This document shows, one piece after another, positions 45,075-56,363 of a stretch of DNA of 64,000 nucleotides. Every line of letters begins with the position of its first letter. The stretch's first letter is position 1. Origin of the DNA: Proteus columbae (GTDB lineage Bacteria > Pseudomonadota > Gammaproteobacteria > Enterobacterales > Enterobacteriaceae); the NCBI RefSeq assembly GCF_009914335.1, contig NZ_CP043925.1, positions 248,001 to 312,000 of the forward strand, in the 5' to 3' direction. The position numbers and the translations under genes were made by a program. Under the pieces are notes generated by a model. The model did no database searches, had not been told where the DNA came from, and worked only from the letters and a program-made list of their open reading frames with translations.

Positions 45075-45330
45075 TTCCTTTCTTTGCTGTATTCTCCTTT
45101 TATTTCCTCTCCATTTTTCAACATAACCGAAATAGATTGCCTTTCAGTAATTTATGAAAGTGAAATAACAGGGTAAAATAGCACCAAAGAAACATTTTAT
45201 TTCTAAAGAAAGAAATCAGAGAAAGCGGTTGTTAAATATCACTTCATGTATACTCTTTAGATATCATTGATTTTAGATTTGAATTAACAATGACAATCAG
45301 GGCGATACCCTATTGTCAGGGAGAGATAAA

Positions 45331-45732
45331 ATGGCAAGAGATTTTAGCCGTAGTCAGCGTGTTTCTCAGGAAATGCAAAAAGAAATCGCCATCATTTTAC
45401 AACGTGAAGTCAAAGATCCACGTATTGGAATGGCAACGGTTTCTGGCGTTGAAATTTCTCGTGATTTGGCTTATGCCAAAGTATTTGTCACCTTTTTAAA
45501 CTTATCAGGTGGTGAAAAAAGCGAAGAAGAGATGGTTGCAGAGGGTTTAACTGCACTTAATGAAGCCGCTGGTTTTATTCGTTCTTTATTAGGTAAAGCG
45601 ATGCGTTTACGTATTGTGCCTGAACTGACATTTGCTTATGACAACTCATTAGTTGAAGGTATGCGTATGTCTAACTTAGTTTCTAACGTCGTTAAAAGCG
45701 ATGAAGAGCGTCGTCATAAAGAGGATAAATAA
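45331..45732 (+). CDS. rbfA: Ribosome-binding factor RbfA
   Basis: RbfA is a KH-fold protein needed for 16S 5'-end maturation and cold adaptation. I chose the ATG at 45331 ([20 protein letters not shown], 133 residues) behind CAGGGAGAG; an upstream in-frame start at 45313 lacks this. [20 protein letters not shown] and the [11 protein letters not shown] region are family hallmarks. Its stop overlaps the truB ATG by one base. Confidence 0.97.
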   Translation: MARDFSRSQRVSQEMQKEIAIILQREVKDPRIGMATVSGVEISRDLAYAKVFVTFLNLSGGEKSEEEMVAEGLTALNEAAGFIRSLLGKAMRLRIVPELTFAYDNSLVEGMRMSNLVSNVVKSDEERRHKEDK

Positions 45733-46685
45733 TGGGGCGTCGTCGTAAGGGGCGTGAGATTAACGGCGTATTGCTACTCGATAAACCCCAAGATATTTCC
45801 TCTAACGATGCACTCCAAAAAGTCCGCCGTATGTTTAATGCCAGTAAGGCTGGACATACAGGGGCATTGGATCCTTTAGCAACAGGTATGCTCCCTATTT
45901 GTTTAGGTGAAGCAACAAAATTTTCACAGTTTCTATTGGATTCTGATAAGCGTTATCGTGTTATTGCACGTTTAGGGCAACGAACAGATACCTCCGATGC
46001 ACATGGTGAGGTTATTCAAGAGCGCCCAGTACAATTTACACAGCAGGCTTTAGATGATGCCTTAGAGAGTTTTCGCGGCGAAACATTGCAAATCCCTTCA
46101 ATGTACTCCGCTTTAAAACATCAAGGTAAACCGCTTTACGAATACGCTCGACAAGGTATTGAGGTTGAGCGTGAAGCAAGACCCATCACGGTTTATGAAC
46201 TTCAGTTTATTCGCTGGGAAGGTGATGAGCTAGAGCTAGAAATTCATTGTTCTAAAGGTACTTACATTCGAACAATTATTGATGATCTTGGTGAGAAATT
46301 ACAATGTGGTGCTCACGTTATTTTCTTACGTCGATTAGAAGTCGCAGATTATCCTAAAGAGCGAATGGTCACATTAGAGCAATTAAGAGCGATGATAGAT
46401 AATGCACAAGCAGCTCAAGAAGATCCTTTCTTAGCACTTGATGCACTGTTATTACCTATGGATACCGCTGTTGCACATTTTCCTGTTGTGAATTTGACCA
46501 CGATTATTGCGGGTTATCTCAAGCTGGGGCAGCCTGTTCGTGTTAATCATGACATTAATGAAGGCGAATGGGTAAGAGTAACTGAAGGCGATGAAAAAAA
46601 ATTCATTGGCCTTGCTATCATTAAAGATGGCCTCGTTGCTCCGAAAAGAGTGGTTGTAGACTATAGCGCACAAGATAACACTTAA
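45732..46685 (+). CDS. truB: tRNA pseudouridine-55 synthase TruB
   Basis: TruB makes pseudouridine 55 in the T loop of tRNAs and acts as a tRNA chaperone. The 317-residue product has [15 protein letters not shown] with the catalytic Asp47, the [20 protein letters not shown] strand, and the [15 protein letters not shown] motif. A C-terminal PUA domain follows residue ~250. Translationally coupled to rbfA. Confidence 0.97.
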   Translation: MGRRRKGREINGVLLLDKPQDISSNDALQKVRRMFNASKAGHTGALDPLATGMLPICLGEATKFSQFLLDSDKRYRVIARLGQRTDTSDAHGEVIQERPVQFTQQALDDALESFRGETLQIPSMYSALKHQGKPLYEYARQGIEVEREARPITVYELQFIRWEGDELELEIHCSKGTYIRTIIDDLGEKLQCGAHVIFLRRLEVADYPKERMVTLEQLRAMIDNAQAAQEDPFLALDALLLPMDTAVAHFPVVNLTTIIAGYLKLGQPVRVNHDINEGEWVRVTEGDEKKFIGLAIIKDGLVAPKRVVVDYSAQDNT

Positions 46686-46808
46686 TAGCAATCTTGCGCT
46701 AAAAGTGTTTGAAGCGTAGAATAATGCGGCTATCTGTTTAGGTGGCTGAGTTGGATAGCTGAATTAGAGATTGGCTATCTGAAAATTTTACTTAATTTGG
46801 AGTTTATT

Positions 46809-47078
46809 ATGTCTCTAAGTACTGAAGCGAAAGCACAAATCGTTGCTGAATTTGGTCGTGATGCTAACGATACTGGCTCAAGCGAAGTTCAGATTGCACT
46901 GCTGACTGCAGAAATCAACCACCTGCAAGGTCACTTTTCAGAGCACAAAAAAGATCACCACAGCCGTCGTGGTCTGCTGCGTAAAGTTTCCAGCCGTCGT
47001 AATCTGCTGGACTACCTGAAACGTAAAGATGTTGCTCGTTACTCTGCACTGATTGAACGTTTAGGTCTGCGTCGCTAA
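46809..47078 (+). CDS. rpsO: 30S ribosomal protein S15
   Basis: S15 nucleates the central domain of the 30S and represses its own mRNA through a leader pseudoknot. The ATG at 46809 gives [21 protein letters not shown] and 89 residues; the ORF's upstream ATG at 46797 is less likely. [21 protein letters not shown] and [21 protein letters not shown] are canonical. Confidence 0.98.
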   Translation: MSLSTEAKAQIVAEFGRDANDTGSSEVQIALLTAEINHLQGHFSEHKKDHHSRRGLLRKVSSRRNLLDYLKRKDVARYSALIERLGLRR

Positions 47079-47096
47079 TCAAGCGAGTTTCAGTGG

Positions 47097-47120
47097 AAAG
47101 GGGCCTGTTGGCCCCTTTTC
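47097..47120 (+). terminator. Intrinsic terminator after rpsO
   Basis: AAAGGGGCC (47097-47105), TGTT-type loop, GGCCCCTTT (47110-47118) and a T run. Partial read-through to pnp is known in E. coli. Confidence 0.9.
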
Positions 47121-47200
47121 TACTAAAAAGTGCTATTTTTAATATTAGTCGTTATGTTTTAATGTGGTGATTGTTATTTAGTCTCTCTAGTTACGACAAT

Positions 47201-47260
47201 TCGCGCGGCTAATGAAAGTATTTATCATTAAATGGTTAATATTTTCATTAGTCGCGAGGG
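47201..47260 (+). promoter_or_regulatory. pnp leader hairpin, probable RNase III site
   Basis: CGCGGCTAATGAAA (47204-47217) pairs with TTTCATTAGTCGCG (47243-47256), a ~14-bp stem with an AT-rich upper part, in the 250-base rpsO-pnp gap. E. coli pnp has a similar long leader stem that RNase III cuts, after which PNPase represses its own translation. Structure seen; RNase III role inferred by position. Confidence 0.7.
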
Positions 47261-47328
47261 GACGTAGCGGAGAAAAGATCATTCATCGTCGCTAAACATC
47301 TGGCGACAATAAGATAAAGGATATTATT

Positions 47329-49458
47329 TTGCTGAATCCTACAGTTCGTAAATTTCAATACGGTCAACATACTGTTTCGTTAGAAACAGGCATGATGGCT
47401 CGTCAAGCAACAGCCGCTGTTATGGTTGACATGGACGGCACTGCTGTTTTTGTCACCGTTGTTGCAAAGAAAAAAGTTAAAGCTGGACAAGATTTCTTCC
47501 CATTAACTGTTAACTACCAAGAGCGTTCATACGCTGCTGGTCGTATCCCTGGTAGCTTCTTCCGTCGTGAAGGTCGTCCTGGTGAAGGCGAAACGTTGAT
47601 TGCACGTTTAATTGACCGCCCTTTACGCCCATTATTCCCAGAAGGTTTCTTAAACGAAATTCAAATCGTTGCTACCGTTGTTTCAGTTAACCCACAAGTT
47701 AACCCAGATATCGTTGCAATGATTGGTGCTTCTGCGGTATTAGCGCTGTCAGGTGTTCCGTTTAATGGTCCTATCGGTGGTGCGCGTGTTGGTTTTATCG
47801 ATGGACAATATGTTCTAAACCCAACTGTTGATGAGCTGAAAGTTAGCAAATTAGACTTAGTGGTTGCAGGTACTGCGGGTGCGGTACTGATGGTAGAATC
47901 AGAAGCTGATTTATTATCAGAAGAAGAAATGTTAGGTGCAGTAGTATTTGGTCATGATCAACAACAAGTTGTGATCGAAAACATCAATGCATTAGTTGCA
48001 GAAGTGGGTAAAGAGAAATGGGATTGGGCGCCAGAAGCCATCAACCAAACTTTACATGACCGTATTGCACAATTAGCACAAGCTCGTATTGGGGATGCTT
48101 ACCGTATCACTGAGAAACAAGAGCGTTATGAACAAATCGAAGCTATCCGTGATGAAGTTATTGCGACGTTAGTAGCTGAAGATGAAACTTTAGATGAAGC
48201 TGAAATCAGCGAAATCTTCTCTGGTCTTGAGAAAAACATCGTTCGTGCTCGCGTATTAGCTGGCGAACCACGTATTGATGGCCGTGAAAAAGACATGGTA
48301 CGTGCATTAGACATTCGCACTGGCTTATTACCACGTACTCACGGTTCAGCACTGTTTACTCGTGGTGAAACTCAGGCTCTGGTAACTGCAACATTAGGTA
48401 CTGCGCGTGATGCTCAAACTATTGATGACATCATGGGTGAGCACACTGATACATTCTTACTGCACTATAACTTCCCTCCATACTCTGTTGGTGAAACAGG
48501 CATGATGGGTTCACCAAAACGTCGCGAAATCGGTCATGGCCGTTTAGCAAAACGTGGTGTGTTAGCAGTAATGCCAACAATTGAAGAATTCCCATATACC
48601 GTTCGTGTGGTTTCTGAAATCACTGAATCAAATGGTTCATCTTCAATGGCATCTGTTTGTGGTGCTTCTTTAGCACTGATGGATGCAGGTGTACCAATTA
48701 AAGAATCTGTTGCAGGTATTGCAATGGGTCTAGTAAAAGAAGGCGACAACTTTGTTGTTCTTTCCGATATTCTGGGTGATGAAGACCATTTAGGCGATAT
48801 GGACTTTAAAGTTGCGGGTAGCCGTAACGGTGTCAGCGCATTACAGATGGATATCAAAATCGAAGGTATCACTCGTGAAATCATGCAAGTTGCATTAAAC
48901 CAAGCGAAAAGCGCACGTCTACACATTTTAGGCGTAATGGAAGATGCAATTAGCCAGCCTCGTGCTGATATTTCTGAATTCGCACCGCGCATTCACACTA
49001 TCAAAATTAATCCAGACAAGATCAAAGACGTTATCGGTAAAGGCGGTTCTGTTATCCGTGCATTAACGGAAGAAACTGGCACAACTATCGAAATCGAAGA
49101 TGATGGTACAGTGAAGATTGCTGCAACAAGTGGCGATCAAGCAAAACAAGCTATCGCTCGTATCGAAGAAATTACTGCTGAAGTTGAAGTGGGTCGTATC
49201 TACAACGGTAAAGTAACTCGTATTGTAGATTTCGGTGCATTCGTTGCTATCGGTGGCGGCAAAGAAGGTCTGGTTCATATTTCTCAAATCGCAGACAAAC
49301 GCGTTGAGAAAGTGAGTGACTACTTGGAAATGGGTCAAGAAGTTCCAGTTAAAGTACTGGAAATTGACCGTCAAGGCCGTATTCGCTTAAGCATGAAAGA
49401 AGCTCAAGCTAATCAGCAGGAAGCAACAGAAACTTCTTCTGAAGATTCTGCGAATTAA
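47329..49458 (+). CDS. pnp: Polynucleotide phosphorylase
   Basis: PNPase is a trimeric 3'-5' phosphorolytic exoribonuclease and degradosome component. The 709-residue protein has two RNase PH domains ([39 protein letters not shown]) and a helical linker. A KH domain ([20 protein letters not shown], about residue 563) and an S1 domain ([20 protein letters not shown], about 622) follow. Start is TTG at 47329, behind AAAGGATA, as in E. coli. Confidence 0.98.
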   Translation: MLNPTVRKFQYGQHTVSLETGMMARQATAAVMVDMDGTAVFVTVVAKKKVKAGQDFFPLTVNYQERSYAAGRIPGSFFRREGRPGEGETLIARLIDRPLRPLFPEGFLNEIQIVATVVSVNPQVNPDIVAMIGASAVLALSGVPFNGPIGGARVGFIDGQYVLNPTVDELKVSKLDLVVAGTAGAVLMVESEADLLSEEEMLGAVVFGHDQQQVVIENINALVAEVGKEKWDWAPEAINQTLHDRIAQLAQARIGDAYRITEKQERYEQIEAIRDEVIATLVAEDETLDEAEISEIFSGLEKNIVRARVLAGEPRIDGREKDMVRALDIRTGLLPRTHGSALFTRGETQALVTATLGTARDAQTIDDIMGEHTDTFLLHYNFPPYSVGETGMMGSPKRREIGHGRLAKRGVLAVMPTIEEFPYTVRVVSEITESNGSSSMASVCGASLALMDAGVPIKESVAGIAMGLVKEGDNFVVLSDILGDEDHLGDMDFKVAGSRNGVSALQMDIKIEGITREIMQVALNQAKSARLHILGVMEDAISQPRADISEFAPRIHTIKINPDKIKDVIGKGGSVIRALTEETGTTIEIEDDGTVKIAATSGDQAKQAIARIEEITAEVEVGRIYNGKVTRIVDFGAFVAIGGGKEGLVHISQIADKRVEKVSDYLEMGQEVPVKVLEIDRQGRIRLSMKEAQANQQEATETSSEDSAN

Positions 49459-49468
49459 TGATATTCTA

Positions 49469-49498
49469 CTACCGATATCTAGACATAAGTATCGGTAG
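49469..49498 (+). repeat. Hairpin after pnp
   Basis: CTACCGATA (49469-49477) pairs with TATCGGTAG (49490-49498). No T run, so more likely an RNA-stability or processing element than an intrinsic terminator. Confidence 0.55.
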
Positions 49499-49570
49499 AG
49501 ACTTATTATGATTGACAAGTAGGACGTCTGGAACGCTTTTTGTTGAAAGGTCTGACTTTGGGAGTGAGAA

Positions 49571-50458
49571 ATGAAAACATTTCTGCGCAGTTGTTCTATT
49601 GCTGTTTTCATCTTTATTTCCGGATGCAGCACTAGTCCAGAGTGGCGTCAGAATGCGATTTTTGCCACACCATTGCAGCCTTCTTTACAACAAGAAGTGA
49701 TATTGGCTCGTATAGAACAAATCTTAGCGAGCCGCTCATTAACTGAAGATGAATACGCACAGCTTTTATATGAGCGTGGTGTGCTGTATGATAGTCTCGG
49801 TTTACGAGCTTTAGCGCGCAATGATTTTTCAATGGCGCTATCAATACGACCAGATATGCTAGAAATTTTTAATTTTCTAGGTATCTATTTTACGCAGGCA
49901 GCGAATTACGATGCTGCTTATGAAGCGTTTGATTCTGTTTTAGAGCTTGATCCAACTTACAATAATGCGCGTTTTAATCGTGGTATCGCTTCGTACTACG
50001 GTGGCCGATTGAAATTGGCGCAGGATGATCTGCAGGCGTTTTATCAGGTCGATCCAAATGATCCCATTCGTTCGCTTTGGTTATATCTTGTAGAAAAAGA
50101 GATAAACACTGATTTGGCTAAACAACAGCTAAAACAGCGATACCAGCAGGCGGATAAAACGGGGCAATGGGGATGGAATATAGTTGAGTTTTATTTAGGC
50201 GATATTAATGAGAAAACATTAATGTTGAAACTAAATGAGGCTTCAACCGATAACACTTCGCTCGCTGAGCATCTTAGTGAAACTAACTTCTATTTAGGTA
50301 AGTATTACCTAAGTCTGGGGGACATGGATAGCGCAGAAGCGTTATTCAAGCTGACGGTTGCCAACAACGCACATAACTTTGTTGAGCACCGCTACGCATT
50401 GTTGGAATTAGCACTGTTAGGCCAACAAGAAGACCTAGCGGAATCGGACCAGCAATAG
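49571..50458 (+). CDS. nlpI: Lipoprotein NlpI
   Basis: NlpI is an outer-membrane TPR lipoprotein that adapts the Prc protease to degrade MepS and scaffolds murein hydrolases. The 295-residue product has a lipoprotein signal (lipobox FISGC, lipid-modified Cys19) and TPR-type helices (about residues 60-165, including [21 protein letters not shown] and [15 protein letters not shown]). Same position between pnp and deaD as in E. coli. Confidence 0.95.
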   Translation: MKTFLRSCSIAVFIFISGCSTSPEWRQNAIFATPLQPSLQQEVILARIEQILASRSLTEDEYAQLLYERGVLYDSLGLRALARNDFSMALSIRPDMLEIFNFLGIYFTQAANYDAAYEAFDSVLELDPTYNNARFNRGIASYYGGRLKLAQDDLQAFYQVDPNDPIRSLWLYLVEKEINTDLAKQQLKQRYQQADKTGQWGWNIVEFYLGDINEKTLMLKLNEASTDNTSLAEHLSETNFYLGKYYLSLGDMDSAEALFKLTVANNAHNFVEHRYALLELALLGQQEDLAESDQQ

Positions 50459-50559
50459 CTGACGAACATTTCTCTGATCAGTTTGAAAGCCATCATCTAC
50501 ATAGGATGAGGGCTTGTTTGTTCGTTTAATAATATAATTTGAGCCAGTTCACATTTTAG

Positions 50560-50628
50560 ATGATAAAGACCGACAAACCATGCGGTATGTTATGTCAACT
50601 GGCTGCCATAATGAATGAGGCACAGTGA
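50560..50628 (+). CDS. yrbN: Small YrbN-like leader peptide upstream of deaD
   Basis: A 22-codon frame [22 protein letters not shown] ends one base before the deaD ATG, inside whose ribosome binding site it lies. E. coli has a 26-residue peptide YrbN in exactly this place, translationally coupled to deaD, with a similar C..LAAI..EA core as I recall it. The Shine-Dalgarno is weak, so coordinates and expression are uncertain. Confidence 0.45.
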   Translation: MIKTDKPCGMLCQLAAIMNEAQ

Positions 50629-50629
50629 C

Positions 50630-52528
50630 ATGACTACTGAAACCGATATGACTTTTGCTGATCTAGGTTTATCAGCACCTATTTTGACTGCACTGAATGA
50701 CTTAGGCTACGAGAAGCCTTCTCCAATTCAGCAACAATGTATTCCTTTCCTTTTAAACGGCAATGATGTTTTAGGTATGGCACAGACAGGTAGTGGTAAA
50801 ACTGCCGCATTTAGCCTGCCTTTATTACACAATCTTGATGAATCATTAAAAGCACCACAAATTTTAGTTTTAGCACCTACTCGTGAACTTGCGGTTCAGG
50901 TTGCTGAAGCAATTGAAGATTTTTCTAAACACTTACCAAAAGTAAATGTTGTTGCACTGTATGGTGGTCAGCGTTACGACGTGCAATTACGCGCGTTACG
51001 TCAAGGTCCACAAGTTGTTGTGGGTACACCAGGTCGTTTATTAGACCATTTAAACCGTGGCACATTAGATTTATCTAAACTGAAGGGCTTAGTATTAGAT
51101 GAAGCTGATGAAATGTTACGTATGGGCTTTATTGAAGATGTTGAAAACATTTTAAGTAAGATCCCAGCAGAACACCAAACTGCACTGTTCTCTGCAACAA
51201 TGCCAGAAGCAATTCGTCGTATTACACGTCGCTTTATGAATGATCCTAAAGAAGTGCGCATTCAAAGTAGCGTAACGACACGTCCAGACATTAGCCAAAG
51301 CTATTGGATGACATTCGGCGCACGTAAAAATGAAGCGTTAATTCGTTTCTTAGAAGCTGAAGATTTTGATGCGGCAATTATTTTCGTTCGTACTAAAAAC
51401 GCAACATTAGAAGTTGCTGAAGCTTTAGAGCGTAACGGCTATAACAGCGCAGCGTTAAATGGTGATATGAACCAATCACTGCGTGAGCAAACATTAGAGC
51501 GTCTGAAAAATGGTCGTTTAGATATTTTAATTGCAACTGACGTTGCTGCTCGTGGTCTTGACGTTGACCGTATCAGCCTTGTTGTGAACTATGATATCCC
51601 AATGGATTCAGAATCTTATGTTCACCGTATTGGTCGTACTGGTCGTGCGGGTCGTGCTGGCCGTGCAATTTTATTCGTTGATAACCGTGAGCGTCGTTTA
51701 CTGCGCAATATCGAACGTACAATGAAGATGACTATTCCTGAAGTAGAACTGCCAAATGCAGAGCTTATCAGCCAACGTCGTCAGGAAAAATTTGCACAGC
51801 AAATCGCACAACAATTAGAAACTAGCAACCTTGACCAATATCGCGCTCTGTTACCAAAACTTGCTCCACAAGGTGAAGAAGCGCTGGATATGGAAACACT
51901 GGCTGCGGTATTACTGAAAATGGCTCAAGGTGAGCGTGCGCTTATCCTGCCACCAGATCCAGTTCGTCGCCCTCGTCGCGAATTTAACGATCGTGACGAT
52001 CGTCGTGGTGATGATCGCCGTCGCGGTGATAACGATCGCGAGCGTTCTCCTCGTCGTGAACGTCGTGATGCTGGCGAAATGGATTTATACCGTATCGAAG
52101 TGGGTCGTGATGATGGTGTTGAAGTGCGTCATATCGTTGGTGCGATTGCTAACGAAGGCGATATCAGCAGCCGTTACATTGGTAATATCAAACTGTATGG
52201 TTCTCACTCAACCATCGAATTACCAAAAGGTATGCCGACAGATTTATTAAGCCATTTCACACGTACGCGTATTATGAACAAACCACTGAATATGCAATTA
52301 GTGGGTGATGCTCAATCTCAGCCTTTCCGTGAGCGTCGTAATAACAGCCGTCGTGATGGTCAGCCACAAGGTGGTCGTCGTTTTAACAATGGTGATCAAC
52401 CACAACGTCGTGGTAATAACGACCGTGGTGGTGAGCGTAGCAACGATCGTGGTGGCGAGCGCGGTAACTTCCGCAGTCGTAACAACGAAGGTACACCACG
52501 CCGCCGTAGCAGCTCTCATAACCAATAA
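50630..52528 (+). CDS. deaD: DEAD-box RNA helicase DeaD (CsdA)
   Basis: DeaD unwinds structured RNA in ribosome assembly and cold-shock mRNA decay. I chose the ATG at 50630 ([19 protein letters not shown], 632 residues), behind ATGAGG. Motifs: [11 protein letters not shown] (I), PTRELA (Ia), DEADEM (II), SATMP (III), [11 protein letters not shown] (VI). A C-terminal RNA-binding domain ([22 protein letters not shown]) follows, and then an Arg/Gly/Asn-rich low-complexity tail of about 70 residues. Confidence 0.97.
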   Translation: MTTETDMTFADLGLSAPILTALNDLGYEKPSPIQQQCIPFLLNGNDVLGMAQTGSGKTAAFSLPLLHNLDESLKAPQILVLAPTRELAVQVAEAIEDFSKHLPKVNVVALYGGQRYDVQLRALRQGPQVVVGTPGRLLDHLNRGTLDLSKLKGLVLDEADEMLRMGFIEDVENILSKIPAEHQTALFSATMPEAIRRITRRFMNDPKEVRIQSSVTTRPDISQSYWMTFGARKNEALIRFLEAEDFDAAIIFVRTKNATLEVAEALERNGYNSAALNGDMNQSLREQTLERLKNGRLDILIATDVAARGLDVDRISLVVNYDIPMDSESYVHRIGRTGRAGRAGRAILFVDNRERRLLRNIERTMKMTIPEVELPNAELISQRRQEKFAQQIAQQLETSNLDQYRALLPKLAPQGEEALDMETLAAVLLKMAQGERALILPPDPVRRPRREFNDRDDRRGDDRRRGDNDRERSPRRERRDAGEMDLYRIEVGRDDGVEVRHIVGAIANEGDISSRYIGNIKLYGSHSTIELPKGMPTDLLSHFTRTRIMNKPLNMQLVGDAQSQPFRERRNNSRRDGQPQGGRRFNNGDQPQRRGNNDRGGERSNDRGGERGNFRSRNNEGTPRRRSSSHNQ

Positions 52529-52576
52529 GAATTGGTAATTAACTTAATTTTTAATTGGGTTGATGACAAAAAAATA

Positions 52577-52609
52577 AAACCAGTCAATGAAAGTTGGCTG
52601 GTTTTTTTT
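52577..52609 (+). terminator. Intrinsic terminator after deaD
   Basis: AAACCAGTCAA (52577-52587) pairs with TTGGCTGGTTT (52594-52604), followed by T. Confidence 0.88.
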
Positions 52610-52725
52610 ATCATTTGATTAGTAATATAAAATTTATTACGACACATTTCTGTCAATATAAATAATAGGAAAGCTTATTCAAGTAAATCGCTTAGATTTA
52701 CGTGCAGATTTTAATTTATAATAAA

Positions 52726-53442
52726 TTAGCTTAAGCCAATCGCTTCTTTTAATGGCTTTAAATATCGACGGCTGACAGGAATTTGGCTGTTATTGTGTAA
52801 TATCAATTCTGCTTGCCCATTATCGCCAAAAACAATCTCATTAACATAATCCATATTCACTAAATATTGGCGATGACAACGGACCAGTTGTGTTCGTGTT
52901 TCTAATGTGCGTAGTGTTAATTCTGTAAAGCCTTCTTGACCTTGATTATTGGTTACATAAACCCCACTGAGCCTTGATGTTGCAAATACCGCTTCATCAA
53001 TGGGCATTAACCAAATACGGCTATGACCTGTACAAGGTATACATTTTAAACGTTCTTCAGGGGGAGTTAAGAGATCAATATTCTGCTTATTACCTTGGCG
53101 TAAACGGTTTAATGTTTTTGTTAGGCGCTCTTGCTCTAAAGGTTTGAGTAGATAATCAAAGGCGTGCTCTTCAAAGGCTTGGATCGCATACTCTTCAAAT
53201 GCGGTTAAAAAGACGATATACGGGCGATGTTCAGGATCAAGCATTGTGACCATTTCAAGCCCTGTAATGCGCGGCATTTGAATATCAAGAAAGACAACAT
53301 CGGGCTTTTTACGGTGTATCTCTCCTATGGCTTCAATTGCATTACTGCATTCACCAACAATATGAATATCCTTTTCGACTTCAAGTAAACAACGTAAATT
53401 TTCACGAGCCAACGGCTCATCGTCAACGATTAATATATTCAT
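52726..53442 (-). CDS. btsR: LytTR response regulator BtsR (YehT)
   Basis: BtsR is the response regulator of the BtsS-BtsR pyruvate-sensing system, which in E. coli activates the pyruvate/H+ symporter btsT. The 238-residue product has a receiver domain with [12 protein letters not shown] (acidic pocket), [17 protein letters not shown] (phospho-accepting Asp54) and FDYLLKP, and a C-terminal LytTR DNA-binding domain ([28 protein letters not shown]). Two bases downstream of btsS, so one operon. Confidence 0.93.
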   Translation of the reverse strand: MNILIVDDEPLARENLRCLLEVEKDIHIVGECSNAIEAIGEIHRKKPDVVFLDIQMPRITGLEMVTMLDPEHRPYIVFLTAFEEYAIQAFEEHAFDYLLKPLEQERLTKTLNRLRQGNKQNIDLLTPPEERLKCIPCTGHSRIWLMPIDEAVFATSRLSGVYVTNNQGQEGFTELTLRTLETRTQLVRCHRQYLVNMDYVNEIVFGDNGQAELILHNNSQIPVSRRYLKPLKEAIGLS

Positions 53443-53444
53443 TG

Positions 53445-55148
53445 TTATGCAACGTTATCCATGCTTTTTTCTAGAGGTAAGCAAATTTTCACCTTTGTAT
53501 ATTCATCAGCTTGGCATTCCACTAAAACACCATAAAGTTCGCCATAGCGTAATTTTAATCGCTTATCCACCAGCCTCATTCCTAAGCCTAATTCATGAGA
53601 AGGGCATTGGGGTTGATAAAGCCCCGCATTATCACAGATTTCAATAATAATTAAATGGTGCTCTTGGTGTGCTCTAATTGTAATCTTTCCTGTATCTAAT
53701 AACTGTGACGTTCCATGTTTAATTGCATTTTCGACCATTGGTTGAAGCGAAAAAGCAGGCAAACGGGCATTAGCTAGGCTTTCAGGAATTTGAATATCAA
53801 TCTGTAATCGTTCCTGAAAACGGGCTTTTTCGATTTGCAAATATGCATTCACATGTTCAATTTCATCACTTAATGTCACAACTGCTTCAGGCCTTTTTAA
53901 ATTTTTACGAAAGAAAGCAGAGAGAAATTGCACTAATTGCTTTGCTTGTTCGCTATCACGTCGAATAACTGCTTGTAGTGTATTTAATGCATTAAAAAGA
54001 AAGTGGGGATTCACTTGCGCATGGAGAAGTTTAATCTCTGATTCTAAAAGAGATTGCTTATTTCGCTCATATTGTCCAGCCAGAATTTGTGCAGATAATA
54101 GACTTGCAATCCCTTCACCTAGGGTTCGGTTAATAGAACTAAATAGGCGATTTTTAGCTTCATAAAGTTTTATTGTGCCAATGACTTGGTTATTTTCGCC
54201 TCTCAATGGAATAACTAAGGTTGAGCCAAGTTTGCAATGGGGTGAAAGCGTGCAACGGTAAGGTGTTTCATTACCATCTGCATAAACAACTTCATTATTA
54301 TTGATGGCTTGCTTGGATTGTTCTGATGAAATAGGTGTACCCGGTAAATGATGATCAGCGCCAATACCAATAAAGGCGAGGAGTTTTTCTCTATCTGTAA
54401 TCGCAACGGCACTGACTCTTAGTTCTTGATAAATGACTTTTGCCACTCGAGTGCTATTATCTTGATTAAACCCTTTACGCAAAATACCTTCGGTGCAAAC
54501 GGCAATTTTTAATGCTTGAGCTGAAAATGCACTGGTATATTTTTCAAATATTGCCCGTCTATCTTGTAATATTCGAATAAACATCGCAGCACCAACGGTA
54601 TTTGCGACAATCATTGGGGCAGCAATATCTTTCACTAAGGCAAGCGCTTCATTAAATGGGCGAGCTAATAATAAGATAATGCTCATCTGTATTATTTCGG
54701 CAAAGAAAGTCACGGCTGCTGCGGTCCATGGATTAAATATGCGGTGCATTTGCCCGCGTTTGACGTAATAACGGTGAACTAATCCGCCAATTAATCCCTC
54801 GACAATGGTAGACACCATACAGCTAAATGCGGTCATACCGCCCAGAGAATAACGGTGTAAGCCTCCCGTAAAACCGACAAGGAAGCCGACATAAGGGCCG
54901 CCTAGTAATCCGCCTAATACCGAACCAATGGCGCGCGTATTGGCAATAGAATCATTAATATGTAGCCCAAAATAGGTGCCCATAATGCAGAAAATAGAGA
55001 AAATGACGTAGCACATCAACTTATGCGGAAGCTTTATCGTGACCTGTAGAAGTGGCGTAAATAAAGGTGTTTTGCTTAAAAACCAAGCAATGATTAAATA
55101 AACGCACATTTGCTGTAATAACAGCAAAATAAGATCAAATTCGTACAT
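53445..55148 (-). CDS. btsS: Sensor histidine kinase BtsS (YehU)
   Basis: A 567-residue membrane kinase of the LytS family. The N-terminus holds about six transmembrane segments of the 5TM-5TMR_LYT type ([30 protein letters not shown] is the characteristic stretch). A GAF-like domain lies around 220-360, and then the kinase core with [17 protein letters not shown] (phospho-His of the His_kinase family) and an ATPase domain ([20 protein letters not shown]). It sits next to an export operon here, while E. coli btsS has different neighbours. Confidence 0.92.
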   Translation of the reverse strand: MYEFDLILLLLQQMCVYLIIAWFLSKTPLFTPLLQVTIKLPHKLMCYVIFSIFCIMGTYFGLHINDSIANTRAIGSVLGGLLGGPYVGFLVGFTGGLHRYSLGGMTAFSCMVSTIVEGLIGGLVHRYYVKRGQMHRIFNPWTAAAVTFFAEIIQMSIILLLARPFNEALALVKDIAAPMIVANTVGAAMFIRILQDRRAIFEKYTSAFSAQALKIAVCTEGILRKGFNQDNSTRVAKVIYQELRVSAVAITDREKLLAFIGIGADHHLPGTPISSEQSKQAINNNEVVYADGNETPYRCTLSPHCKLGSTLVIPLRGENNQVIGTIKLYEAKNRLFSSINRTLGEGIASLLSAQILAGQYERNKQSLLESEIKLLHAQVNPHFLFNALNTLQAVIRRDSEQAKQLVQFLSAFFRKNLKRPEAVVTLSDEIEHVNAYLQIEKARFQERLQIDIQIPESLANARLPAFSLQPMVENAIKHGTSQLLDTGKITIRAHQEHHLIIIEICDNAGLYQPQCPSHELGLGMRLVDKRLKLRYGELYGVLVECQADEYTKVKICLPLEKSMDNVA

Positions 55149-55382
55149 AAGTATTGAGTACCGTTCTCTTTTCTATCTGATAAATATAAAAATACCAGAT
55201 AAAACAGGGCTATTAATGAGGCGATAAAGTTTGATATAAGAATAACTTAATCGCACTTTCAAAGAAAATATTCCTTTGCGTCAGTGATCTGGCGCACAAA
55301 ATTCTTAAAGAAATTCTGAGTTATTGTGTAATATAACTCCGTCAGTGAGTGTTCTACTTCACTATTAAGGTCTAATCGTTAT

Positions 55383-56354
55383 ATGAAAAAAAGAGCCATC
55401 TATCTTATTTTATTAATGCTAATACTAATTGCATTAGCCATACTTTTCCGCGCGCATAATCAATATTTATTACTGCAAGGCGAAGTGGATGCACCGGAAG
55501 TGATTGTCGCCTCTAAAGCCAAAGGTCGTGTGATTGAGCGCTATATAGAGCGAGGTGATGATGTAAAAGCGGGGCAATTGATGATCACATTAGAAAGCCC
55601 TGAACTCAACGCACAAGTCGCCGCACTTGAAGCCGCTAAAGCACAAGCACAAGCTCAATTAGATTTGTCATTGCATGGCACAAGAGAAGAGAGTATTCGT
55701 AACCTAGAAGCCGTGTTATCTCAAGCAAAAGTGGAAGCTGCAAATTCAACAAGAGATTATCAGCGTATCAGTGCTGTGGCGAATAAAGGCTATGTATCAG
55801 CGACAGAACTTGATAATGCACGCCGTAGCCGTGATGTTGCTTCACAACGTGTAAGAGCCGCTCAAGCTGAGCTTGATGAAGCCCAAAATGGTGATCGTAT
55901 TGAATTACGCCACAAATATACGGCAGCGGTGCAACAAGCAGAACAACAATTAATTGAGCTGAAAATTCAGCAAGATGACTTACAAGTGAAAGCTCCGGTT
56001 GATGGTGAAGTTGGTCCTATTCCTGCGGAAATTGGTGAGCTTTTTAACGCGAATAGCCCACTTGCTACACTGATCCGAATTCCTGATGCCTATTTTGTTT
56101 ATAACCTCCGCGAAGATATCTTAGCGGATATTCGTAAAGGTGATCGCATTACTATCACGGTTCCCGCATTAGGCAATAAAGAAGTAGAAGCTGAAATTCG
56201 CTATATCGCCCCAATGGGCGACTACGCAACAAAAAGAGCAACAAGAGCAACAGGTGATTTCGATTTAAAAACATTTGAAATCCGACTGTATCCTGTTACG
56301 CCAATTGAAGGGCTACGTCCTGGTATGAGCGCATTATGGCGCTGGGATAAATAA
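55383..56354 (+). CDS. HlyD-family periplasmic adaptor
   Basis: A 323-residue membrane-fusion protein: signal anchor (AIYLILLMLILIALAILFRA, residues 4-23), lipoyl half-motif (GRVIERYIERGDDVKAGQLMITLESPEL), a long coiled-coil hairpin (about 75-190, ALEAAKAQAQAQLDLSL onward), second lipoyl half (KAPVDGEVGPIPAEIGELFN), and a beta-barrel domain. Resembles YhiI/YbhG-type adaptors that link an ABC-2 exporter to TolC. First gene of a three-gene operon with two ABC-2 permeases. Confidence 0.88.
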   Translation: MKKRAIYLILLMLILIALAILFRAHNQYLLLQGEVDAPEVIVASKAKGRVIERYIERGDDVKAGQLMITLESPELNAQVAALEAAKAQAQAQLDLSLHGTREESIRNLEAVLSQAKVEAANSTRDYQRISAVANKGYVSATELDNARRSRDVASQRVRAAQAELDEAQNGDRIELRHKYTAAVQQAEQQLIELKIQQDDLQVKAPVDGEVGPIPAEIGELFNANSPLATLIRIPDAYFVYNLREDILADIRKGDRITITVPALGNKEVEAEIRYIAPMGDYATKRATRATGDFDLKTFEIRLYPVTPIEGLRPGMSALWRWDK

Positions 56355-56363
56355 GGGCGAATA

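Noticed and set aside
52298..52538. Frames of ~75 codons on both strands at the end of deaD
   Set aside because: Val/Thr-only low-complexity products caused by the Arg/Gly/Asn repeats of the DeaD tail.
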